A DNA stretch of 20,913 nucleotides from Spirogloea muscicola (taxonomy: Eukaryota; Streptophyta; Zygnematophyceae; Spirogloeales; Spirogloeaceae): the NCBI GenBank assembly GCA_009602725.1, contig WELB01000174.1, forward strand, positions 165,310 through 186,222, given 5' to 3'. The notes beneath the pieces are model-generated. The model was given only the letters and a program-made list of their open reading frames with translations. It was not told the origin of the DNA and ran no database searches. A program made the translations under genes and the position numbers. Each line of letters starts with the position of its first letter. Position 1 is the stretch's first letter. Of this stretch, positions 10,131-20,913 are shown piece by piece.

Positions 10131-10372
10131 TGACCACTGCTTCTCAAGGCGGCTGGGGGTGGAGTCGAGGGCTGGGGGGCGCGCTCCTCTCCTTGCGGCG
10201 AGCTACTCCGACCTGATGTTGCTCACTTGCGGGTAATGAGCTTCCCTTTGCATCGTCTTGCGTTTTGTAGTTTTTTGAGGTGTAGTCCTTTTTTCGGCAC
10301 TTTTCATTGGCTTTGACCATTGTCCATTCTTTTCGGGCTGGCTTTGCCAGCCCCTCTTCTCCATGGGCGAGC
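10130..10372 (-). repeat. Composite interspersed repeat, inverted copy
   Basis: Read on the minus strand: GTGCTCGCCCATGGAGAAGA, the perfect hairpin GGGCTGGC-AAA-GCCAGCCC (plus positions 10335-10353), GAATGGACAATGGTC (10320-10334), AAGGACTACACCTC, GACGATGCAAAGGGAAGCTC, GTGAGCAACATCAGGTCGGA and GTAGCTCGC. The same blocks in the same order make up 11530-11720 on the plus strand. This shows an ordered element of about 200-250 bp. Confidence 0.75.
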
Positions 10373-10690
10373 ACTTTCTTCTCAAGGTGGTTTGCGCTTT
10401 TTGGACCCTTCTGAACCTTGTCCATTGTGGACTGGTCTTCACACTGGAAGTGTCTTTCTCTTTCAAAGCCATCGCCTCTTTGGGGAGAGCTTGAGCTTCT
10501 TCCCTTGGGATAGATATTATATCGGGAGTGTGTGAGCTTCTTCTTATCCTCAAGGGGGGCGATGGCTGTGAAAGGCCATTCCAATAGGGCGGAGCTCTTA
10601 CCAAGGGGCGTTGGCGATGGCCAGCCCAAGAAGGGCAAGGTCCGTGCCAAAGAAACAGGAGCTCAATTCTAGAAGCGGCTGTGTAAAGTA

Positions 10691-10760
10691 AGAAAAGAAA
10701 GAAACAGCTCTTCCATTGTAAGGCAGTGGCTGTGCGAGGCCAGCCAAATTGAATTTTCCT
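10691..10760 (+). repeat. Degenerate repeat unit (AAACAGCTCTT block plus hairpin relative)
   Basis: GAAAGAAACAGCTCTTCC, ATTGTAAGGCAG and GGCTGTGCGAGGCCAGCC followed by AAATTGAATT. Related blocks occur at 12761-12799 (AGAAACAGCTCTTTC, CAATGTAAAGCAG) and 13025-13075 (AGAAATAGCTCC, GGCTGCGAGAGGCCAGGCCC). These look like older copies of the same family. Confidence 0.5.
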
Positions 10761-10954
10761 GCTGCTGATAGGCACCAAAGAGAGGGAGGGGCCAAGAAGC
10801 GCCGGTCGGCAGGCGGGTCAGAGAGAAGGCGCGCACTGCGCATGAAATGAAAGGGTGGCCTATTTAAGCCAGTACAGTATTTAAGCAGAAATTAGTGCAA
10901 AAGAACGTATTACATGAATTGAAGCCTTATGCTAAGGTGGCTAAAAGAAAATTA

Positions 10955-11020
10955 AGTGGCTCTTCCAAAGGGGGTGAGGGCTGTGAACAGTCGGCTCGGA
11001 GAAAGTTGACAAGGTCCGAA
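10955..11020 (+). repeat. Hairpin repeat, diverged copy
   Basis: AAGTGGCTCTTCCAAAGGGG, then GGGCTGTGAACAGTCGGCTC and AAGTTGACAAGGTCCGAA. The blocks follow the variant at 12546-12605 in order, with several substitutions; the stem is no longer perfect. Confidence 0.6.
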
Positions 11021-11156
11021 CGGGTAGAGTACCCACGGGTGAAGAGAAGAGGGGCTGGCGGGTGGCGGGCTCAACCCCGGGTGAGCACATACAATCTCGA
11101 CAAGCTGACTTGGGGAGCCGGAGCGCCGCTACGGAAGCCGGTGGCCTGCCTTAGAA

Positions 11157-11206
11157 GAAAGGGCTCGCCCATTGAGGATAGGGGCTGGAAAAGCCAGCCC
11201 CTATCC
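11157..11206 (+). repeat. Hairpin repeat with extended 13-bp stem
   Basis: GGGCTCGCCCATTGAGGATA leads into GGATAGGGGCTGG (11176-11188), loop AAAAG, and CCAGCCCCTATCC (11194-11206): a perfect 13-bp stem. The five outermost base pairs, absent from other copies, keep pairing, which suggests compensating changes or selection for the fold. The GAATGGACAATG block is missing. Confidence 0.7.
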
Positions 11207-11254
11207 CAAGCCTTAGAGCGCGCCGGAGTTCGGAGGACCCGTTAGTTAGGGGGG

Positions 11255-11510
11255 AGGGCTCGCCCATAAGAAAAGAGGGCCTAGCAAAGCCAGCCCAAAC
11301 AAGAATGGACAATGTCCGCAGGCCTCAAAAGGCCACAAAACAGTGCCAGGAAAGACAAAACTACACATCAAGACACGAAATGATGCAGATCGATGCTCAG
11401 TAACCACGATTGAGCAACAGCAAATTAGAATAACTCGAAGCAGGAAAAGCGGCACTCTGCTGAGACCCTTAGGCAGCAGCCATAGCGCGGCCAGCGCGCG
11501 TGTGGACCGC
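11255..11510 (+). repeat. Composite interspersed repeat, decayed copy
   Basis: GGGCTCGCCCATAAGAAAAG, a damaged hairpin (GGGCCTAGCAAAGCCAGCCC), GAATGGACAATGTCC (11303-11317), then diverged forms of the second module (11350-11398) and of the GTAACCACGATTGAGCAACA and GCACTCTGCTGAGACCC blocks. The block order equals that of 11530-11760. Confidence 0.65.
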
Positions 11511-11529
11511 ATGAGCCTGAGAGGGAAGT

Positions 11530-11765
11530 GCGCGCCCATAGAGAAGAAGGGCTGGCAAAGCCAGCCCAAAATAGAATGGACAATGTCCAAAGCCAAAGAA
11601 AGAGGAGCAGGAAAAAGGACTACACTACAAAACACTGCAGAACACATAGACGATGCAGAGGGAAGCTCAGTACCCACGAGTGAGCAACATCAGGTCTGAG
11701 TAGCTCGCTGCAGGGAAAGAGGCACTCCGCCGAGACCCAAAGGCGGCGGCCATAGCACGGCCTGC
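11530..11765 (+). repeat. Composite interspersed repeat, best-preserved copy
   Basis: GCGCGCCCATAGAGAAGAA, perfect hairpin GGGCTGGC-AAA-GCCAGCCC (11549-11567), GAATGGACAATGTCC (11574-11588), AAAGCCAAAG, AAGGACTACACTACAA, CTGCAGAACACATAGACGAT, GAGGGAAGCTC, GTGAGCAACATCAGGTCTGA and GAGGCACTCCGCCGAGACC. No protein frame spans it, so it looks non-autonomous. The last block recurs inverted near 20656-20672 (GGTCTCGGCGGAGTGCCTCT). Confidence 0.75.
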
Positions 11766-12230
11766 TCGTGTGTGGACGGCGTGGGCAAGGGAGCGCTGAA
11801 GCGATACGGCCAGGCGCATGCGGAAGACTCTGCGAGCGAACCGGCGGCGTTGAAGCCGGGCAGCGCCCTTGGCAGACCCGGCCGCCGGTCAATTGCCTGG
11901 CGGGCAAGCCGCTGAATGAGATCCAGCCAGCGGCTGCCGAAAGCCCCGTGTACATCCATTGCCAGGGCCGCGAACTCATCCCCCACTGGGTGATCAGCAT
12001 ATTTTCGCTGGGCTGGCCTCTCCCAGCCACCAGTTAATCTGGCCGCGCTTGCTCTCTATTTTCGCTCCTTGCCCCGGGCCGCCTGGCCGACCGCGTGCCC
12101 TGCAAACGACCCCGATCTGGTGGGATTGGCGGAGTCGATGCAGTCAGTTGTCACCACATCAGCGATGATGCGGGGACGGCCGCCGGGCGGGATGGCGACC
12201 AGGTCGGCGCGTCGCGTATGGGGCTGGCCG
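11760..12230 (-). pseudogene. Fragment of a LINE-like retroelement, C-terminal part, copy 2
   Basis: Minus-strand frames carry two blocks in the expected order. First, RRADLVAIPPGGRPRIIADV followed by a VTTDCIDS run and KERK (about 12221-12056), like the post-reverse-transcriptase region with an 'R..D......G....DV.VT' pattern in algal and protist LINE-like elements. Second, FAALAMDVHGAFGSRWLDL (about 11974-11918), followed by QRLARQA. A stop and a frame change separate the blocks, so it is dead. No endonuclease or catalytic RT motif is present. A hairpin-like GGCTGG-GAGAGG-CCAGCC lies between the two blocks (12011-12029). The assignment is from pattern memory and is moderate. Confidence 0.45.
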
Positions 12231-12341
12231 TCCGCGCCCAGCAGGATGGGCGGAGTTCTCCACCGCGACCTTAAAGCCGGCCTCCGAAAACACCCCCTGC
12301 ATACCATCTCGCAGGAGAGCGCTGGAGCAAGACCGCCAGTC

Positions 12342-12610
12342 TCATTCGAAAGACCTGAGCGAGGGGAGCCGGCAGCATTGAAGCCTGGCGGACCCGGCCC
12401 GCCGCTCGATGGCCCGCCGGGCAAGCCGCTGGAGGAGATCCAACCAGCGACTGCCGAAGGCCCCGTGAACGTCAATGGCCAGGGCCGCGAAGGCAGCGCC
12501 TGGAGGGAGGTCAGCGTACTTGCACTCCTTACTCCGAGCCGCCAAAGAAGAAGTGGCTCTCCCAATGGGGGCAAGGGCTGTGAGAAGCCAGCCCGAAAAG
12601 AATTGAGCCG
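12342..12610 (-). pseudogene. Fragment of the same retroelement, copy 1
   Basis: The minus-strand frame reads SKECKYADLPPGAAFAALA, then IDVHGAFGSRWLDLLQRLAR (about 12540-12425). It matches copy 2 at roughly 80 percent over the shared block, by DNA (plus strand 11870-11975 against 12385-12490) and by protein. Only the last block is left. A full variant hairpin repeat (12546-12605) abuts its 5' side. Confidence 0.45.
12546..12605 (+). repeat. Hairpin repeat, variant copy
   Basis: AAGAAGTGGCTCTCCCAATG, GGGGCAAGGGCTGTGAGAAG, then CCAGCCCGAAAAGAATTGA. It is the exact reverse complement of most of 6938-6990 and agrees with 20862-20913 inverted, so this variant has moved or been copied recently compared with the decayed copies. 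Confidence 0.75.
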
Positions 12611-12627
12611 CCAAAGCGACCGCGTGT

Positions 12628-12651
12628 CTTCTTCTTCTTCTTCTTCTTCTT
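12628..12651. repeat. (CTT)n microsatellite
   Basis: A run of about eight CTT units next to the retroelement fragment. Simple repeat, likely length-variable. Confidence 0.85.
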
Positions 12652-12719
12652 TCCCTCGCCCGCCTTCGTACTTGGCCACTCAGGCCCTCCATCACAATAT
12701 ACACGCTCCACCCTTTGGA

Positions 12720-13512
12720 TGAGCTTCTTACGTTACACCTTAAGCTCAGGGTCTGAGAAGTAAGAAACAGCTCTTTCTTTCTCTTTCAATGTAAAGCAGC
12801 ATTGGGAGAGCCACTTCTTCAAGCAGCAGAAGGTGCAAAGGCACGAAACTACTCTCCGTGACTTCTGCGAGTGGGCGCTCAATCGACTCTAGTCAGCAGG
12901 TGCAGATCAAGCGCTGCCGACTTTGCGGGGTTGGCGGAGTCGACGCAATCTGCAGTCACCAGGTAGTAGGGGCAGGGAGTCAGGGCAGGGCCCGCGCGCG
13001 TGGCCGGTGGGCGCGGGGACGGAAGTGAGAAATAGCTCCGTCAATGTTGAGGCACTGGCTGCGAGAGGCCAGGCCCAAGGAGATGTCCGCGGCAGGGGAA
13101 GCGAGCGAGCGAGCGCGGCCGCTGGGGCCGGTGGGGCGAGGCGGGCAAGCGGTGGCGCGCTCTTCCAGAAGGAGGCGCCGCTACAGCCGAGACGGGCCCC
13201 GCCGTCTCCGTCTCCTCGCTTCTTCAGCATTTAGCGCCACCCCCCCCCGCCCCCGCGCGCGCGCCAGCTGGCCCCGCCTCGTGCCCCCCCCCNCGCAGCT
13301 CACGCAGAGCCCCTGCCCGCCGGAGCGTGCCCTCGGCCTCTCGGCCCTCCAGCGCAGCCGCGCATGCGTCTTGGCCTCCCCCACGCCTCATCCGAGCGCC
13401 GCGGCTGGCCAGCCTCCGCCGCCTCCCTCCTCGGCGCGCCACTGTGCGGGCGTCTCGCGGCTGCATCGGCGGCGGCGGCAGTGACGGCGGCGGCGCCGAC
13501 TGCTGGAGGACC
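12720..13512. promoter_or_regulatory. CUL1 upstream region
   Basis: No exon is supported here. It contains degenerate hairpin-repeat pieces (12761-12821, 13025-13075), C-runs around 13242-13295 with one undetermined base at 13293, and GGC-rich 5' UTR-like DNA before the CUL1 start. No TATA box was recognised. Confidence 0.45.
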
Positions 13513-13530
13513 ATGCACGGCGGGTCGTGA
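13513..13530 (+). CDS. Upstream mini-ORF (5 codons) in the CUL1 leader
   Basis: ATG CAC GGC GGG TCG TGA lies 27 bp before the first in-frame CUL1 ATG. A further out-of-frame ATG at 13554 precedes the start. If the leader includes them, they could lower CUL1 translation; whether the transcript begins upstream of here is unknown. Confidence 0.35.
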   Translation: MHGGS

Positions 13531-13557
13531 CGGAGTGGGAGGCCGGCCGCTGTATGC

Positions 13558-19057
<5,500 letters not shown>

Positions 19058-20110
19058 GAGCTCAATTACTGGTCATCTTTTAGTGCGTGTGATGAGCCTC
19101 TTGCCCTGGCTCTTCGCAGGCTTCCTTAGCAAGCCCGCATAGTCAGTTGGGAGTAATTCACTGGAACAGCAGAGCCCCAAAAGTAGGGAATGCTTTGTAC
19201 CAATGTATGTGCTCAATGCAGAGGGGAAGCCACCTACTAGCAGGCATGCAGCTGTGCTCGCAGGAGTGCTTAGGCTGAGTTGCCAGGTTGCTGATGTCCT
19301 CCCCTGCTGCAAGCGCAAAATATTCTTTTATGGGCAGATTCTTTGGTCCCCCCACAGCAGCTTTCAAGCATACGCAGCAGTATTGTACATGAGGGAATGA
19401 CTTTATGCTGGATGAAAGCCTATGTAGAGGCTGGTAGACAGCTGAGCCCACAGTTGCCTTGCGGTCAGCAATTGTTTGCCTCATGGCCAAGCTTGTGGTA
19501 TTGCTTCAAGCCTGATTGGTTTCATTGAGTTGGCCTGTCGTAGCAGCTTGAGTCCTTGCCGAAAGGTGTCCTTCACACAACAGCAGGGACTTGGCCGCAC
19601 ATCCACGTTCTACATTATCTTCTTGAAGGAAGCCAACAAGCTAGGGCGCCATTTGTGATCAATGCCTTCTTGTGGACTTAGGAAGAACCAGGGGGTCGAT
19701 ACTGTAGGGCCTTAGGGATTTAAGAAGTAAGGGTTCCGGGCTGTCCATGTCCGTGGTGACCTGTTAGTGCCGCCGCTGCGCCGCCTTCGGAGCCGGAGCC
19801 CGGACTACCCCATGCTAAGCTTGCTCGCCAAGACTTGCCTGCGACAATCCCCAGTCCGCAATCGCGACTGCCACAATCACCTGCTGGGCAGCCGCCCCTC
19901 TTTTGTTTCTGCTGCAGCCGCTCCTCACTCCGATTATCACCACCACCTCCAATGACCTTTCCCCTTTGCCGTCCCTGCTACCGCCTCTGCTACCACCCTC
20001 CACCATTGCCTACAACATGTCCGCCTCCGCCTCCTCCATCACTTCCACCATCGCCATCACCGCAGTCCCTCCCCGTTAGTCCTCGCGCTGCTTCCTGTCT
20101 GATAAATGAA
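19058..20110. other. CUL1 3' UTR and spacer, no supported gene
   Basis: Frames of up to 110 codons exist on both strands, but none has a recognisable motif or consistent splice context. No TGTAA was found in the first 700 bp after the CUL1 stop. From about 19860 to 20090 the plus strand is C-rich (CCACC/CCTCC runs), a low-complexity tract. Confidence 0.5.
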
Positions 20111-20120
20111 GTCTGATTAG

Positions 20121-20320
20121 TTGCAAGCAAGTGTAATCTTTGTTTACACTGATTCTGATTGGGCTTGTGGCTTGAAAAACAAATGCTCAACTACCGGGTA
20201 CGTCTCTTTGCTGTATATAAACATTTCGTGTACTTCAAACAAACGAAGCTACAGATCCGCTGTCAATGGTGGAAGCAGAGTACTTGGCTACGTGCTGTCT
20301 GGAAAGCAGTCGGCGGCGTT
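20121..20320 (+). pseudogene. Ty1/copia retrotransposon remnant, RNase H end of Pol
   Basis: The plus strand reads VYTDSDWACGL and KCSTTGYVSLL (20136-20208), the family's 'Y.DSDWAG......STTGY.F' stretch. A frame change follows, then SMVEAEYLATCCLE (about 20262-20303), the 'LS..EAEY.A' catalytic block. The order and spacing are right, but the frames differ and the Trp-Lys-Ser-Lys-Lys-Gln linker is degraded. No integrase, RT or LTR was recognised around it, so this is a dead fragment. Confidence 0.75.
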
Positions 20321-20580
20321 GAAGCCGGGCTGCTCACCCTGCTGTCCCTGTCAACGATCGATAGCCCGCCGTGCAAGAAAGCCGCTGCAGAGAAAAGAAG
20401 GGCAGAAAGGCGCCGGAAATACCACAGCTATGCAAGCGACTACGGACTAATAATATGGAGGCCACCAACTGAGGCTTGGGCAACCTGGGTAACCCATGTT
20501 AGTGCAATGTCGAAGGAGACGGCCGGTGTAGCTGAGGTGGCAGGTCCAGTACCAGTTCGCTTTACTTCCACTCTTTGAGA
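20309..20580 (+). other. Region after the copia remnant with an open frame of unknown nature
   Basis: The plus frame up to 20578 includes CKKAAAEKRRAERRRKYHSY and the stretch YGLIIWRPPTEAWATWV. The 5' end shares GGCGGCGTTGAAGCCGGGC with 11848-11866 inside the LINE-like fragment. It may be another retroelement scrap; no domain is recognised. Confidence 0.3.
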
Positions 20581-20639
20581 TCAGAGACCGCATTTCCCTT
20601 CACTTCGCTCGCCCAGGTATCCCACATGCGCCTGGCGGT

Positions 20640-20913
20640 CTCGTTTCAACGGTCTCGGCGGAGTGCCTCTTTCCCACGCCTTGCATCTGCGTGCTGGCCG
20701 TGCTCTCGCTGCGGCCTCCGGCTTTCGTCAGGGGGATAGTTTACCGGCAGCTAGTCTGTCGGATGTGAGGCTCCTCACTCGTAACTACTAAGTGGTTCAT
20801 CCTCCCCCGTTCTGCCATAGCCTCTTCAGGCCCCGCAGTCGCTGCTTAGCTCGTAGTTTGGCCCCTTCGAACCTTGTCAATTCTTTTCGGGCTGGCTTCT
20901 CACAGCCCTTGCC
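20640..20913 (-). repeat. Interspersed hairpin repeat at the right window edge
   Basis: GGTCTCGGCGGAGTGCCTCT (20654-20673) is the inverse of the tail block at 11720-11740. Positions 20824-20913 repeat 6880-6970 (GCCCCTTCGAACCTTGTCAA, TTCTTTTCGGGCTGGCTTCT, CACAGCCCTTGCC) and run off the end of the window. Confidence 0.7.

Noticed and set aside
9677-10147. 156-codon minus-strand open frame as a gene
   Set aside because: No known motif, odd Ser/Cys/Ala-rich composition, no splice partners, and its upstream part overlaps the interspersed repeat; chance openness is likelier.
12618-12660. Lys-rich poly-KKKK peptide on the minus strand
   Set aside because: It is a translation of the CTT microsatellite.
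12056-12722. Two 200-codon frames on opposite strands as genes
   Set aside because: The plus-strand frame is the shadow of retroelement fragments and repeats; the minus frame joins pieces of repeat, CTT microsatellite and a dead element, with only the segment near 12221-12056 protein-like.

Overview
The window looks like nuclear DNA of a green alga or close relative (Viridiplantae, probably Chlorophyta). It holds a chlorophyll b reductase and a cullin-1 very close to the land-plant protein. Genes are split into many short exons with GT..AG introns, mostly about 70-500 bp. Four protein genes can be reassembled exon by exon with phases that agree throughout.

Layout. 1-3471 (+): 3' part of a NOL/NYC1-type chlorophyll b reductase (13 exons visible, start off the left edge). 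3896-6176 (-): a nine-exon secretory carrier membrane protein (SCAMP), convergent with the reductase; a perfect hairpin lies between them. 6177-7356: GC-rich divergent promoter/5' UTR region that contains interspersed repeats. 7357-9309 (+): seven-exon nuclear poly(A)-binding protein of the PABPN1/PABP2 type. 9310-13500: gene-poor block full of a short hairpin-forming repeat in both orientations, with two decayed copies of the end of a LINE-like retroelement. 13558-19057 (+): complete 18-exon cullin-1, including the neddylation site. 19058-20913: no intact gene seen; contains a broken Ty1/copia RNase H remnant and ends inside another copy of the hairpin repeat.

The four genes are housekeeping functions of different kinds (chlorophyll turnover in plastids, vesicle trafficking, mRNA poly(A) tail control, SCF ubiquitin ligase scaffold); nothing suggests that they form a pathway. 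The most unusual content is the roughly 65-bp hairpin repeat family (GGGCTGGC-NNN-GCCAGCCC followed by GAATGGACAATGTCC). It occurs about ten or more times, sits next to the PABPN1 and CUL1 promoter regions, and lies beside the same block of the retroelement in both of its copies. All exon borders were read by eye from splice consensus, frame and family similarity; no transcript data were available.
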